From assembly GCF_035994185.1 (NCBI RefSeq), contig NZ_CP108538.1, positions 682,001-746,000 of the forward strand: DNA of 64,000 bases, read 5' to 3'. Below are positions 11,274 through 21,488 of this stretch, in pieces (positions within the stretch are counted from its first letter, which is position 1; the number at the start of each line of letters is the position of its first letter). Origin of the DNA: Streptomyces sp. NBC_01217. Lineage in GTDB: Bacteria > Actinomycetota > Actinomycetes > Streptomycetales > Streptomycetaceae. The notes under the pieces are model-generated. The model ran no database searches, had not been told where the DNA came from, and worked only from the letters and a program-made list of their open reading frames with translations. A program made the translations under genes and the position numbers.

Positions 11274-12224
11274 CTACAACAGCTCCTTGTACGCGTCGTA
11301 GTCGGCGTCCGGTTCCCCGGTCGGCCGGTAGTGATCGGGGTGACGCCCGCCCTCGGTCCAGACGGGTTCGACCCGCAGGCCCATGCGCACCTGGTCGTAG
11401 GGGATTTGGCCGATGCGTGCGTGCAGTGCGAGGTCCGCGCCGTCGAGTGCGATGTGCGCGTAGACGTACGGGACCTCGATGTCGAGATTCGCCGTGTGAG
11501 CAGCCTTGATGTTGACGATGCAGTACGTGGTCACGGTGCCGCGCGGGCCGACCTCGACCTGTTCGGCGGTGGCGACACCGCAGGTGGGACAGGCGCCGCG
11601 GGGCGGTACGTAGACCTTGTCGCAGGACGGGCAGCGCTCGCCGACGGTGCGCCGCTCGGACAGTGCGCCCAGGTACGCGCTCTGGGCGCGGCCGGGCGTG
11701 TACCGGTAGTCGAGCCGGGCGGGGGTGACGATGCCGTGGACGGGGTCGGTGAACTCGCCGCTGTGCGGGGCCGGCCTGCCTGCCTCCGCGTCGTACGGCT
11801 CGAAGCAGGCGATGTCGGTGATGGCGCCGGTCCGCTCGGAGGCCCAGCGGATCCGTACCCGCATGCCGGTGCGGACGGCTTCCGGACCGGGCGCGGCGAC
11901 GGCGTGCAGCAGGGCGGTGTCGGCGCCGTCCAGCCGGACGAGGACCCAGGCGAAGGGGGTGTCGAGGGGCTGGCCGGGACGCGGGGCGGGGTTCCAGGCC
12001 CAGGTGGTGACGGTGCCGGTGGCGGCGACCTCGGTCAGCTCGCGGATCTCCTGCGCGGTGACTGGGTCGTACTCGACGGGCGGGACCAGGACCTTTCCGT
12101 CGCCGGTCCGCACGCCGAGGACGGTGCGTTCGCGCAGCCCGGTGAGGAAGGCGCTCTGGACCGGTCCGAGGGAGCGGGTGAAGGGGAATGCGACCACCAG
12201 CGGTGCGCTGAGGATGTCGGGCAC
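11274..12224 (-). CDS. Duplicated DUF35 (rubredoxin-like zinc ribbon/OB-fold) protein
   Basis: A 316-residue protein with two consecutive DUF35 units. The first (about 20-145) retains the OB-fold pattern TGTVTTWAWNPAP but has no zinc-ribbon cysteines. The second (about 175-300) has a complete ribbon, Cys198/Cys201 and Cys212/Cys215 (CPSC, CPTC), followed by GTVTTYCIVN. DUF35 proteins are partners of thiolase-fold enzymes, for example in steroid side-chain aldolases and acyl-CoA condensing complexes. The fused arrangement next to two thiolase-fold genes suggests that each half docks one partner. That stoichiometry is inference. Confidence 0.8.
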   Translation of the reverse strand: MPDILSAPLVVAFPFTRSLGPVQSAFLTGLRERTVLGVRTGDGKVLVPPVEYDPVTAQEIRELTEVAATGTVTTWAWNPAPRPGQPLDTPFAWVLVRLDGADTALLHAVAAPGPEAVRTGMRVRIRWASERTGAITDIACFEPYDAEAGRPAPHSGEFTDPVHGIVTPARLDYRYTPGRAQSAYLGALSERRTVGERCPSCDKVYVPPRGACPTCGVATAEQVEVGPRGTVTTYCIVNIKAAHTANLDIEVPYVYAHIALDGADLALHARIGQIPYDQVRMGLRVEPVWTEGGRHPDHYRPTGEPDADYDAYKELL

Positions 12225-12240
12225 GGTCGGCCTCCTTGGC

Positions 12241-13041
12241 TCAGGCGCGCCTGTAGACGGGCGGGCGCTTCTCTGCGAAGGCGCGGGCGCCCTCCTTGGC
12301 GTCGTCGGTGGCGAAGAGCGGCCGGCCGCGTTTCAGTTCCGCGGCGAGGCCCTCGGTCTCGGTCAGCTCGGCGGTCTCGTACACGGAGGCCTTGACGGCT
12401 TCGACGGCGAGCGGTCCGCAGGCATTGATCTGCTCGGCGACGGCGAGCGCCTGTTCCAGTGCGGTGCCGTCGGGGACAACCCTGCCGATCAGCCCGATGG
12501 CGGCGGCCTCCTCGGCGCTGTACGGGCGTCCGGTGAGGAGCATTTCGAGGGCGTGGGTGCGGGCGATCTGGCGCGGCAGCCTTACTGTCGACCCTCCGAT
12601 GGGAAAGAGGCCGCGCCTGACCTCGAAGAGCCCGAAGGTGGCGCCCGCCCCGGCGATGCGGATGTCGGTTCCCTGGAGGATCTCGGTGCCTCCGGCCACG
12701 CAGTGGCCCTCGACGGCGGCGATGACCGGTTTGCGCGGGCGGTGGTGGCGCAGCATCGCCTTCCAGTGCAGATCGGGATCGGCGGTCATCCGGTCGCGGT
12801 ACTGCTCGCCCTCCATCCCCTTGCCCGCCAGGGCTTTGAGGTCCATGCCGGCACAGAAGCTGCCGCCCGCGCCGGTGAGGACGACCGAGCGGACCGTGTC
12901 GTCCTCGTCCGCCGCCAGCCAGCCGTCGTACAGCCCGACCAGCATCGGCAGCGAGAGCGCGTTCTTCGCCTCCGGTCTGTTCAAGGTGAGCACCAGCGTG
13001 GCGCCCTCGCGCTGCACGGTGAGGTGTTCCGTACCACCCAT
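12241..13041 (-). CDS. Enoyl-CoA hydratase/isomerase (crotonase) family protein
   Basis: A 266-residue crotonase-fold protein, full length for the family. Oxyanion-hole segments are GGSFCAGMDLKAL and AVEGHCVAGGTEI. The catalytic-glutamate region reads LFEVRRGLFPIGGSTVRLPR; the glutamate of FEVRRG aligns with the first hydratase Glu, and the second is replaced within GGST. The exact reaction (hydration, isomerisation or hydrolysis) is therefore uncertain. It is the first gene of the minus-strand lipid module, 16 bases before the DUF35 gene, and divergent from an acyl-CoA synthetase across a region with an operator-like palindrome. Confidence 0.85.
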   Translation of the reverse strand: MGGTEHLTVQREGATLVLTLNRPEAKNALSLPMLVGLYDGWLAADEDDTVRSVVLTGAGGSFCAGMDLKALAGKGMEGEQYRDRMTADPDLHWKAMLRHHRPRKPVIAAVEGHCVAGGTEILQGTDIRIAGAGATFGLFEVRRGLFPIGGSTVRLPRQIARTHALEMLLTGRPYSAEEAAAIGLIGRVVPDGTALEQALAVAEQINACGPLAVEAVKASVYETAELTETEGLAAELKRGRPLFATDDAKEGARAFAEKRPPVYRRA

Positions 13042-13105
13042 TGCCTGCCTCCCGTCTCAAGACCTAGAACAGGTTGCAGTAGGCGGGGTTGCAGTTCAAG
13101 AGTTT

Positions 13106-13122
13106 TCTGACAGTCAGTCAGT
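13106..13122. promoter_or_regulatory. Operator-like inverted repeat, crotonase / acyl-CoA synthetase divergon
   Basis: CTGAC (13107-13111) and GTCAG (13117-13121) form a perfect inverted repeat with a 5-base spacer, flanked by T-runs. Read wider, it is TCTGA-N7-TCAG, a pattern repeated at 41558 before another lipid-type operon. Its place between divergent genes suggests a repressor site, probably of TetR type. Confidence 0.45.
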
Positions 13123-13208
13123 TTTCTTCTACGGCGCCCCTTCCCACTTGTGCCGCCCGGCGCTCTAATGACCGCCGAGCCAGTCAGCTTCCGGGGTCAG
13201 GAGGAACG

Positions 13209-14837
13209 GTGGAATACAACCTTGCCGACCTGTTCGAGTCGGTCGTCGACGCGGTCCCGGAACGCGAGGCGCTCGTCTGCCTCGACCACCCCGGTACGGG
13301 TGCGGAACGCCGCCTGACGTACGCGGAGCTGGACGCGGCCGCCAACCGTATCGCCCACCATCTGATCGGGGCGGGCATCTCCCCCGGCGAGCATCTGGGG
13401 CTGCATCTCTACAACGGGGTCGAGTACCTCCAGTCGGTACTGGCCTGCCTCAAGACCCGCATCGTCCCCGTCAATGTCAACTATCGCTACGTCGAGGAGG
13501 AGTTGGCCTACCTCTACCGTGACGCGGATCTGGTGGCACTGGTCTTCGACGCCGAGTTCGACGCACGGGTCTCGGCCGCGGTCCCGAAGGCCCCGACGCT
13601 CCGTCACCTGATCCGGGTGGGGGCGTCACCGGCCGGTGCCGGCGGTCCCGACGCTGTGGCGTTCGCGGATGCCGAGGCGGCGGGGAGCCCGGAGCGCGGC
13701 TTCCCGCCACGCTCGGCCGACGACCAGTTCATCATCTACACCGGCGGCACCACCGGCATGCCCAAGGGCGTGATGTGGCGCCAGGAGGACCTCTTCTTCT
13801 CCGGCCTCGGCGGCGGTGCGCCGACCGGCGAGGCCGTGAAGACCCCGCAGGAGCTGGCCGAGCGGGTGGCCGCGGGCGGCGAAGGGATCACCTTCTTCCC
13901 CACTCCCCCGCTGATGCACGGCACCTCGACGCTCACCGCGTTCATCGGGTTCAACTTCGGCCAACGGGTCGTGGTCCACCGCAAGTTCGTGCCCCAGGAG
14001 GTGCTCCGTACGATCGAGAAGGAGAAGGTCACCAGCGTCTCCCTGGTGGGCGACGCGATGCTGCGACCGCTGATCGACGCACTCAAGGGGCCACTGAAGG
14101 GCACCGACTGTTCGTCGCTGTTCTCCGTCTCCAGCTCGGGCGCGATCATGTCGGACTCGGTGCGTGCGGAGTTCCAGGCACTGGTGCCCACGGTGATGCT
14201 GCTGAACAACTTCGGCTCGTCGGAGTCCGGCTTCAACGGCACGGCGACGGCGGACTCGGGCCCGGAGAAGGGCTTCCGGCTCCAGGTCAACTCCCGTACG
14301 ACGGTGGTGGATCCGGTGACGTACGAGCCGGTGGCCCCGGGCGGGCAAGGACGGATCGCCCAGCGCGGCCATGTACCGCTCGGCTACTACAACGACCCGC
14401 GAAAGACCGCGGAGACCTTCTTCCACAGGGATGAGGAACGCTGGGTGCTGCTCGGCGACATGGCGACCGTCGACGCGGACGGCATCGTCACGGTCCTCGG
14501 CCGGGGCTCGCAGTGCATCAACACCGGGGGCGAGAAGGTGTACCCCGAGGAGGTCGAGGAGGCACTGAAGGCCCATCCGGATGTGTACGACGCGCTGGTC
14601 GCCGGGGTGCCGGACGAACGGTGGGGGAACCGCGTCGCGGCAGTGGTGCAGCTGCGCGAAGGGGCGGCCGAGCCCTCGCTCGGCGACGTACAGGCGCACT
14701 GCAGGACCCGGCTGGCCGGCTACAAGATCCCCCGCCGACTGGTGATCACCCGGCAGATCCAGCGCTCACCGAGCGGCAAGGCCGACTACCGATGGGCCCG
14801 CTCGGTCGTCGCGCCCCGGCCCGGGCCCGAGGACTGA
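13209..14837 (+). CDS. Acyl-CoA synthetase (FadD-type AMP-forming ligase)
   Basis: A 542-residue enzyme starting at GTG 13209 directly behind the ribosome site CAGGAGGA. It belongs to the ANL superfamily. The phosphate-binding loop is IIYTGGTTGMPKGVMW, the adenine region is NNFGSSESGFNG, the ATP-ribose aspartate lies in VLLGDMAT, and the C-terminal lysine is in RSPSGKADYRW. The family activates fatty or other carboxylic acids to acyl-CoA through an acyl-adenylate. Divergent from the crotonase, DUF35 and thiolase-fold operon, it probably supplies that module with its CoA thioester; the acid is unknown. Confidence 0.9.
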   Translation: MEYNLADLFESVVDAVPEREALVCLDHPGTGAERRLTYAELDAAANRIAHHLIGAGISPGEHLGLHLYNGVEYLQSVLACLKTRIVPVNVNYRYVEEELAYLYRDADLVALVFDAEFDARVSAAVPKAPTLRHLIRVGASPAGAGGPDAVAFADAEAAGSPERGFPPRSADDQFIIYTGGTTGMPKGVMWRQEDLFFSGLGGGAPTGEAVKTPQELAERVAAGGEGITFFPTPPLMHGTSTLTAFIGFNFGQRVVVHRKFVPQEVLRTIEKEKVTSVSLVGDAMLRPLIDALKGPLKGTDCSSLFSVSSSGAIMSDSVRAEFQALVPTVMLLNNFGSSESGFNGTATADSGPEKGFRLQVNSRTTVVDPVTYEPVAPGGQGRIAQRGHVPLGYYNDPRKTAETFFHRDEERWVLLGDMATVDADGIVTVLGRGSQCINTGGEKVYPEEVEEALKAHPDVYDALVAGVPDERWGNRVAAVVQLREGAAEPSLGDVQAHCRTRLAGYKIPRRLVITRQIQRSPSGKADYRWARSVVAPRPGPED

Positions 14838-15021
14838 GGCACCGGGACCCGTGACCCGCGCCTCACCCGGATGGCACCCCGGCCCGAATCACCCGAATGC
14901 ACCCTTGTACGTCCGCTCCGCGCACCGGGCGGCGGCCTCGGACTGAGCCATTCAGGCACGCCCCGTGCCCGACCGCTCACACTATGTGGCAATGGGGGGA
15001 AATCGCCCATAGCGTCGGCTC

Positions 15022-16110
15022 ATGAGGAAACGACACATCATGAGCCTTGTCTCTGTCGCGGTCGTCTCGGCCGCGGGACTCGTGGTCTCGGCCGCGGTAT
15101 TCGGGACGGCAGTTCCGTCCGCCTCCGTCGCGAGCCCGCGTGTGGTGCACCCCGGCGGGTCGATCCAGAAGGCGGTGAACGCCGCCGAGCCCGGTGACAC
15201 GGTCGTCGTCATGCCCGGCACGTACCGGGAGACCGTCGTGATCGACAAGAAGGGCCTGACCCTGCGCGGCCTCGGCAGCCGGACCGTCATCAAGCCCCCG
15301 ACGGCGAAGAAGCAGTCCACCGACGCCTGCGCGAAGGCCGGCAGCGGAATCTGCGTCCTGGGCAAGAAGGGCCGGACCGTCGACGGCGTGACCATCGACT
15401 CGGTCACCGTATCCGGATTCAAGAAGAACGGCGTCTGGGCCTCCTGGACGGACCAGCTGACCGTCCGGCGGGTGACCTCCGAGCGCAACGGCGTCTGGGG
15501 CATCGCCCAGGAACGCTCCACCCGCGGCCAGTTCACGGGCAACATCGCCCGTGCCAACGGCGACGCGGGCCTCTTCGTCGCGAACACCGTCGACGAGGAG
15601 GGCGGCGCCACCGACACCCGCGGCACCGAGATCCAGGACAACACACTGGCGAACAACCGGATCGGCTTCACCGCAAGGCGTGTACGAAACCTGTCGGTCC
15701 ACGACAACACCTTCACCGGCAACTGCAACGGCGTCTTCGTCGTGGGCGACGAGGGCAAGCCGCAGGCCGGAGCCATGACGATCCGGTCCAACCAGATCAC
15801 CGACAACAACAAGTACTGTGCCAAGACCGAACGGCTGCCCGCCATCCAGGGCTCCGGCATCGTCCTCACCGGCGCCGCGGACACCCAGGTGCGCTCGAAC
15901 ACGATCAGCAACAACGTCGGCACCACGCCGATGTCCGGCGGCGTCGTGCTGTTCAAGAGCTTCGTGGGCACGAAGAACACCGGTCACACCATCAGCGGCA
16001 ATGTCTCGCTCGGCAACAAGCCGGCCGACCTGGCCAATGGGGACACCGGCAAGAACAACACCTTCGTCGCCAACGTCTGCAAGAAGTCCACACCGGCAGG
16101 GATGTGCTGA
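15022..16110 (+). CDS. Secreted right-handed parallel beta-helix protein
   Basis: A 362-residue protein with a signal peptide (residues 1 to about 37; basic RKRH, then a hydrophobic stretch). The mature part begins HPGGSIQKAVNAAEPGDTVVV and continues GTYRETVVIDKKGLTLRGLG, typical of NosD/pectate-lyase-like beta-helices. It then repeats short rungs such as SVHDNTFTGN and IRSNQITDNN. Two cysteine pairs may stabilise the fold. No catalytic residues can be assigned, so it may bind or cleave a polysaccharide. It lies upstream of the methyltransferase of the pigment locus on the same strand, 36 bases away, but I see no functional link to polyketide synthesis. Confidence 0.75.
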   Translation: MRKRHIMSLVSVAVVSAAGLVVSAAVFGTAVPSASVASPRVVHPGGSIQKAVNAAEPGDTVVVMPGTYRETVVIDKKGLTLRGLGSRTVIKPPTAKKQSTDACAKAGSGICVLGKKGRTVDGVTIDSVTVSGFKKNGVWASWTDQLTVRRVTSERNGVWGIAQERSTRGQFTGNIARANGDAGLFVANTVDEEGGATDTRGTEIQDNTLANNRIGFTARRVRNLSVHDNTFTGNCNGVFVVGDEGKPQAGAMTIRSNQITDNNKYCAKTERLPAIQGSGIVLTGAADTQVRSNTISNNVGTTPMSGGVVLFKSFVGTKNTGHTISGNVSLGNKPADLANGDTGKNNTFVANVCKKSTPAGMC

Positions 16111-16146
16111 CCGGTGCACCCCCGCACGAGGAGAAGCGAAAACAGC

Positions 16147-17223
16147 ATGACCACTGTGAGTCCCACTCCCGCACCGACCCCCGCACACGCCGCCGTCCCG
16201 CACCCCGTCACTCCCCCTCAGCCGGCCATGCAGCTGCGCGAGATCGCCTTCGGGGCGGCCCGCGCCGCCGCCGTGCGCGCCGCGGCCCGGCTGGGCGTCG
16301 CCGACGCGCTGGGCGAGACGCCCGCGACCGCGCAGGAGCTCGCCACGCTGGTGAAGACCGAGCCGGTGCCCCTGCTCCGGCTGCTGCGCGCCCTGTCCTG
16401 CTACGGGATCTTCGCCGAGACCCCGGACGGGTACTTCGCCCACACCGAGATGTCCCGCCTGCTGCGCGAGGACGACCCGAACAGCCTGCGTGACATCTGC
16501 CTGTGGTGCACCGAGCCCTGGACCTGGGACGTCTGGCCGCACCTCGACGACGCGGTGCGCACCGGCAGGAGCGTCTTCGCGGACGTGCACGGCAAGGGCT
16601 TCTTCGACTACCTCCACCAGGAGGCACACGAGTCGGCCCAGATCTTCAACCGGGCCATGACCACCTCCAGCATGCAGTCAGCGCTGGACGTCGCCGAACT
16701 CCTCGATCTCACCGGGGTGTCCGCGGTCGCCGACATCGGCGGCGGCCAGGGGCACGTGCTGGCGAGCCTGCTGGAGAAGCACCCGTCGCTCCGCGGCACC
16801 CTGATGGACCTGCCGGGTGTGGTGGCACGGGCGGATGCCCGGCTGCGGGACGAGGGGCCGCTCGTCGGCCGGACCCGCATCGTGGCCGGGGACTGCCGCG
16901 AGGCCATCCCCGTCCAGGCCGATCTCTACATCATCAAGAACATCCTGGAGTGGGACGACGACAGCACGCGCAGGACCCTGCGCAACGTCATCGCCGCAGC
17001 CCGACCGGGGGCCAGGGTCGTCGTCATCGAGAACCTCGTCGACGACACCCCGTCGATGCGGTTCACCACCGCGATGGACCTGCTGCTGCTCCTTAACGTC
17101 GGCGGTGCGAAGCACACCAGGGAGAGCCTGGTCAGCCGGATCTCGGACGCCGGGCTGCTGATCGGCAAGGTCGTCCCGGTCAATCCCTACCTCCACGCCT
17201 TCGAATGCGTGGTCCCCGGCTGA
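16147..17223 (+). CDS. SAM-dependent O-methyltransferase-family protein of the spore-pigment locus
   Basis: A 358-residue protein of the dimeric polyketide O-methyltransferase family. It has an N-terminal winged-helix dimerisation region (about 30-115) and a SAM-binding loop ADIGGGQGHVLASLL (about 195-209). After it, the catalytic block that normally reads KxxLHxWxD here reads KNILEWDDDS, so the general-base histidine appears to be missing. The protein may use another base, or may have moved to a different SAM-dependent reaction, as RdmB-like members did. It converges on the cyclase end of the whiE-type operon, and its product probably modifies the pigment. Confidence 0.78.
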   Translation: MTTVSPTPAPTPAHAAVPHPVTPPQPAMQLREIAFGAARAAAVRAAARLGVADALGETPATAQELATLVKTEPVPLLRLLRALSCYGIFAETPDGYFAHTEMSRLLREDDPNSLRDICLWCTEPWTWDVWPHLDDAVRTGRSVFADVHGKGFFDYLHQEAHESAQIFNRAMTTSSMQSALDVAELLDLTGVSAVADIGGGQGHVLASLLEKHPSLRGTLMDLPGVVARADARLRDEGPLVGRTRIVAGDCREAIPVQADLYIIKNILEWDDDSTRRTLRNVIAAARPGARVVVIENLVDDTPSMRFTTAMDLLLLLNVGGAKHTRESLVSRISDAGLLIGKVVPVNPYLHAFECVVPG

Positions 17224-17245
17224 TCTCCCGACCGGGCACAGCGCA

Positions 17246-17287
17246 GATCGCCCCGGGTCCGGCCGGTCGGCCGGACCCGGGGCGATC
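17246..17287. terminator. Perfect 20-bp inverted repeat between convergent genes
   Basis: Arms 17246-17265 and 17268-17287 are exact reverse complements with a 2-base centre. It sits between the methyltransferase stop (17223) and the cyclase stop (17302), and would terminate transcription from both sides. Confidence 0.75.
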
Positions 17288-17301
17288 GTCCGTCATTCGC
17301 C

Positions 17302-17634
17302 TCAAGCGGTGGCGCCGCGCTCCCACCGGTAGAACTCGTGGGCCATGGCGTCCTTGGGGCTGCGCCAGGTCTGCGGGTCGTACGCGCTCACATAGGCGGT
17401 GAGCTTGTCGCTGATGTCCTTGAACGCCGGGTGCTGCGTCACCTTGGCGATCTCGGGGCCGGGCGGGCGCTCCGATTCGATCAGATGCAGATAGACGTCG
17501 CCGAACTGGAAGAGCTTGCGCCTGGTGACACCGACGAGGTGCGGCAGTTCGCTGCTGTCGGACTCGGCGAACAGCTCGGCGATGTCCGGCGCCGACCCCG
17601 GTGCCATCCGGGCGACGATCAGAGCGTGGTGCAT
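17302..17634 (-). CDS. whiE-ORFVII: Polyketide cyclase, TcmI/WhiE-VII family
   Basis: A 110-residue protein. ATG 17634 has AGAAAGG upstream; the in-frame codons before it are not supported. The sequence MHHALIVARM, then VGVTRRKLFQFGDVYLHLIE, then RWERGATA matches the small dimeric ferredoxin-like cyclases (TcmI family) that close later rings of aromatic polyketides. It is the last gene of the spore-pigment operon, separated from the preceding cyclase by 75 bases. Small cyclases of this type act without cofactors, so no catalytic motif is expected. Confidence 0.88.
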   Translation of the reverse strand: MHHALIVARMAPGSAPDIAELFAESDSSELPHLVGVTRRKLFQFGDVYLHLIESERPPGPEIAKVTQHPAFKDISDKLTAYVSAYDPQTWRSPKDAMAHEFYRWERGATA

Positions 17635-17709
17635 CGTGGGATGCCTTTCTGGTTCCCGGCCCGGCACCCGGCCGGGCGGCCGGGTGCCGGGTCGTGGGCG
17701 GACAGCGGA

Positions 17710-18448
<739 letters not shown>

Positions 18449-18464
18449 GAGGACTTCTCCTTAC

Positions 18465-19715
18465 TCACGCTTGGATGTCGGTGGGGCGCCGCAGCACCAG
18501 CGCCGCGTTCGAGCCCATGAGCCCGCGGCTGAGCACGAGCGCCGTCCGCAGTTGCGCGGGGCGCGCCTGGCCGGTGACCACGTCGAGGTCGTGGCACACG
18601 TCGTAGACGTTCGGGGTCGGCGGTATCAGCGCGTTCTCCATGGAGAGCACGGCCGCGGCCGCGTCCAGCACCGGTGCACCGCAGTAGGCACGCCCGATGC
18701 CGGTCTTGGGCGCCGTCACCGGGACCCGTCGGCCGTGCGCGCCGAGCGCGTCCGCGATGGCCAGCGCCTCGGCACGGTCGGCCGCCGGTACGCCGAGGGC
18801 GTCCGCGAAGACGACGTCGATCTCGTCCGGCGCGCAGTCGGCCTCCCGCAGGGCGCCGATGATCGCCTGGGCGAGGCCCTCGCGGGACTCTTCCCACCGG
18901 GACGCCCCGGTGAACGTGGCGGCGTGCCCGGCGACTTCGGCCCGGACCCGGGCCCCGCGCCGACGCGCCGACTGCTCCTCCTCGACCACCAGCATGGCGC
19001 CGCCCTCGGCCGGCACGAATCCGCAGGCGTCCGCGGTGAACGGCCGGTAGGCACGGGCGGGGTCCTCGCTGGTGCTCAGATCCTCGTACCCGAGCTGGCA
19101 GACGACCGAGTAGGGCGCCAGCGGTGCCTCGGCCGCGCCGACCACCACCGCTTCGGTGCCGCGGTGGATCGAGCGTGCCGCGTGCGCCAGCGCATCCAGC
19201 CCGCCCGCCTCGTCGCTGGCCACGACCGCGCAGGGCCCCTTGAAGCCGCCGCGGATCGAGATCTGGCCGGTGCTGGCGGCGTAGAACCAGGCGATGGACT
19301 GGTAAGGGCCCACATAGGTGGACCCCTGCCCCCACAGCCGTTGGAGTTCACGCTGGCCGAATTCGCCACCGCCGGACCCGGCAGCGGTCACCACGCCGAC
19401 GTCGAAGGGCGCGTTCTCGTAGTCGGCACGGCCGAGCCGTGCGTCGTCCAGCGCGATGTCCGCGGCGGCCATCGCGAAGTGTGTGAACCGGTCGGTCTGG
19501 ACGATGAAGCGCTCTTCGATCAGCTCGACCGCCTCGAAGCCCCGCACCTCGCCCGCGACCCGCAGCGGCAGCTGCTCGCACCCCTCGCGGGTGACCCGGT
19601 CGAGAACGCTGATCCCTTCGTGCGTCCTCTTCCAGAAGGTCTCGGTGTTGATGCCGTTGGGGGCGACGACACCGATGCCGGTGACGACGGTGCGCCGTGT
19701 TCTGCGGGTTTTCAT
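18465..19715 (-). CDS. whiE-ORFIV: Ketosynthase beta / chain-length factor (WhiE-IV)
   Basis: A 416-residue chain-length factor from ATG 19715 behind GGGAGG, overlapping the KS-alpha stop by 4 bases (ATGA). The ketosynthase fold is intact, but the cysteine position reads [11 protein letters not shown], placing Glu169 where most such subunits have glutamine and KS-alpha has cysteine. This subunit pairs with KS-alpha, decarboxylates malonyl-ACP to prime the chain and sets chain length by the depth of the interface tunnel. The homologous spore-pigment systems make long (C20-C24) chains; the length here cannot be read off directly. Confidence 0.93.
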   Translation of the reverse strand: MKTRRTRRTVVTGIGVVAPNGINTETFWKRTHEGISVLDRVTREGCEQLPLRVAGEVRGFEAVELIEERFIVQTDRFTHFAMAAADIALDDARLGRADYENAPFDVGVVTAAGSGGGEFGQRELQRLWGQGSTYVGPYQSIAWFYAASTGQISIRGGFKGPCAVVASDEAGGLDALAHAARSIHRGTEAVVVGAAEAPLAPYSVVCQLGYEDLSTSEDPARAYRPFTADACGFVPAEGGAMLVVEEEQSARRRGARVRAEVAGHAATFTGASRWEESREGLAQAIIGALREADCAPDEIDVVFADALGVPAADRAEALAIADALGAHGRRVPVTAPKTGIGRAYCGAPVLDAAAAVLSMENALIPPTPNVYDVCHDLDVVTGQARPAQLRTALVLSRGLMGSNAALVLRRPTDIQA

Positions 19716-20980
19716 GGTGTCCTCCCACCTGTTCTCGTCAGGGCCACCGCGGACTGGAAGCCGCCGAACCCGCTGCCGACCGAGAGGACGTTGCGCAGCT
19801 TCATGGGACGTGCGGTGCGCGGCACATAGTCGAGATCGCACTCCGGGTCCGGGCTCTCGTAGTTCGCCGTCGGCGGCACCGTCTGGTGGACCAGTGCGAG
19901 CACGCAGGCGGCGATCTCTATGGCCCCGATCGCCCCCAGCGAATGGCCGACCATCGACTTGATCGAACTCATCGGTACGTCGTAGGCGTGCGCGCCCAGG
20001 GCCCGCTTCACGGCGGCCGTCTCGTGCCGGTCGTTCTGCTTGGTGCCGGAGCCGTGCGCGTTGACGTAGTCGATCTGCGAACCGTCCATGCGGGCATGGC
20101 CGAGAGCCTGGTTGATCGCCTCGGCCATCTCCAGCCCCTCGGGGGTCAGCCCCGTCATGTGGTAAGCGTTCCCGAAGGTGGCGTAGCCCGCGATCTCGCA
20201 GTACACGGTCGCTCCGCGGGCCCGGGCGTGCTCCATCTCCTCCAGCACGAGCACCGCTCCGCCCTCGCCCATGACGAAGCCGTCGCGGCGGGAGTCGAAC
20301 GGCCGGGAGGCGTGCTCGGCATCGTCGTTGTTCGCCGATGTGGCCTTGATCGCGTCGAAGCACGCCACCGTGATCGGGGTGATCGGTGAGTCGGACGCCC
20401 CGGCGACGCAGACGTCGACGCGGCCCTCCTCGATGGAGTGGAAGGCGTACCCGATCGCGTCGAGGCCGGAGGTGCAGCCCGTGGAGACGGTCTGCACCGG
20501 GCCGTGGGCACCGACCTGTTCGGCCACCGCCGAGGCGAGGGAGCTGGGTGAGAAGGCCCGCTCCAGATGCGGTCCGGCCGGCCGGTGGTCGACGTCCCAG
20601 CGGGCACCGCTGCCGCTGACGGCGACGTAGTCGTGCTCCAACCGGGTCGTACCGCCGACCGCGGTGCCCAGCGACACACCCATCCGCCAGGGGTCCACCT
20701 TCTCCGGATCGAGGCCCGCGTCACCGAGGGCCTCTCTGGCGGCCACCATCGCGAACTGGACGTACCGGTCCGACCTGGCGATCTCGTCCGCGTCCAGCCC
20801 GTGTGCCGCCGGGTCGAAGTCGCACTCTGCGGCGATGCGGGAGCGGAAGCCGGCCGGGTCGAAGAGCGTGATGCCCCGGGTCGCGGTGCGGCCGTTCGCG
20901 AGGAGGTCCCAGAAGGCCGCTGCGCCGATGCCGCCGGGGGCCACGACGCCGACACCGGTGACCACCACGCGGCGGGTCAT
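19712..20980 (-). CDS. whiE-ORFIII: Ketosynthase alpha (WhiE-III)
   Basis: A 422-residue beta-ketoacyl synthase from ATG 20980 that overlaps the cupin stop by 4 bases. The catalytic triad is complete: Cys169 in [11 protein letters not shown], His309 in [11 protein letters not shown] and His346 in [10 protein letters not shown]. The subunit performs repeated decarboxylative condensation of malonyl-ACP units with the adjacent chain-length factor. Gene order and translational coupling match the whiE, sch and cur spore-pigment clusters of other Streptomyces. Confidence 0.95.
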   Translation of the reverse strand: MTRRVVVTGVGVVAPGGIGAAAFWDLLANGRTATRGITLFDPAGFRSRIAAECDFDPAAHGLDADEIARSDRYVQFAMVAAREALGDAGLDPEKVDPWRMGVSLGTAVGGTTRLEHDYVAVSGSGARWDVDHRPAGPHLERAFSPSSLASAVAEQVGAHGPVQTVSTGCTSGLDAIGYAFHSIEEGRVDVCVAGASDSPITPITVACFDAIKATSANNDDAEHASRPFDSRRDGFVMGEGGAVLVLEEMEHARARGATVYCEIAGYATFGNAYHMTGLTPEGLEMAEAINQALGHARMDGSQIDYVNAHGSGTKQNDRHETAAVKRALGAHAYDVPMSSIKSMVGHSLGAIGAIEIAACVLALVHQTVPPTANYESPDPECDLDYVPRTARPMKLRNVLSVGSGFGGFQSAVALTRTGGRTP

Positions 20981-21411
20981 GAGGTGGCCTCCGTTCGTTC
21001 CGGCGGCGCGACGCGCTCGGCGGACTCCGTGTGTTCCGTGTCGACGTGGCCGAGTTCCGGGCGCGGGGCGAGTGGGCCGAGGTGGAAGACCATGCGTGCC
21101 TCGACGTCGCCCACGTTCCGGAAGCGGTGGCGGACATGGGGAGGGATCAGCAGGCCCTGGTCGGGCCGCATCCGGTGCGGTTCGCCGTCCAGATCCACCT
21201 CCAGGAGACCGTTCACGACGTACACGAACTCCTCGGAGTACGGGTGGTAGTGCTCGCCGATGCGGTCGCCGGGCTGAACGATGGCCAGCCCCATGAAGCC
21301 GCTGGTGGCTCCCACCGTCGTCGGCGTGAGCATGGCGCGAAGGTCGCCTCCGCGCCTGCGATTGGGCTGCGTCTCGCTGAGGTCCACGATGCGTGGCCGG
21401 TGCATGGTCAT
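20977..21411 (-). CDS. whiE-ORFII: Cupin protein of the spore-pigment operon (WhiE-II)
   Basis: A 144-residue single-domain cupin from ATG 21411 (a second ATG follows at 21405), with AGGAGG upstream. The two cupin motifs are evident: [21 protein letters not shown] and later [14 protein letters not shown], with histidines placed to bind a metal. Homologues are conserved in whiE-type clusters; they are thought to act on the pigment intermediate, but no precise reaction is known to me. The stop overlaps the KS-alpha start. Confidence 0.9.
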   Translation of the reverse strand: MTMHRPRIVDLSETQPNRRRGGDLRAMLTPTTVGATSGFMGLAIVQPGDRIGEHYHPYSEEFVYVVNGLLEVDLDGEPHRMRPDQGLLIPPHVRHRFRNVGDVEARMVFHLGPLAPRPELGHVDTEHTESAERVAPPERTEATS

Positions 21412-21488
21412 GACTGCTTTCCTCCTGGCGCATTGCGCGTTGTGTTGGACGGGTTGAGCGAGAACCCCCCAGGGTGCGGATGCGCGGT

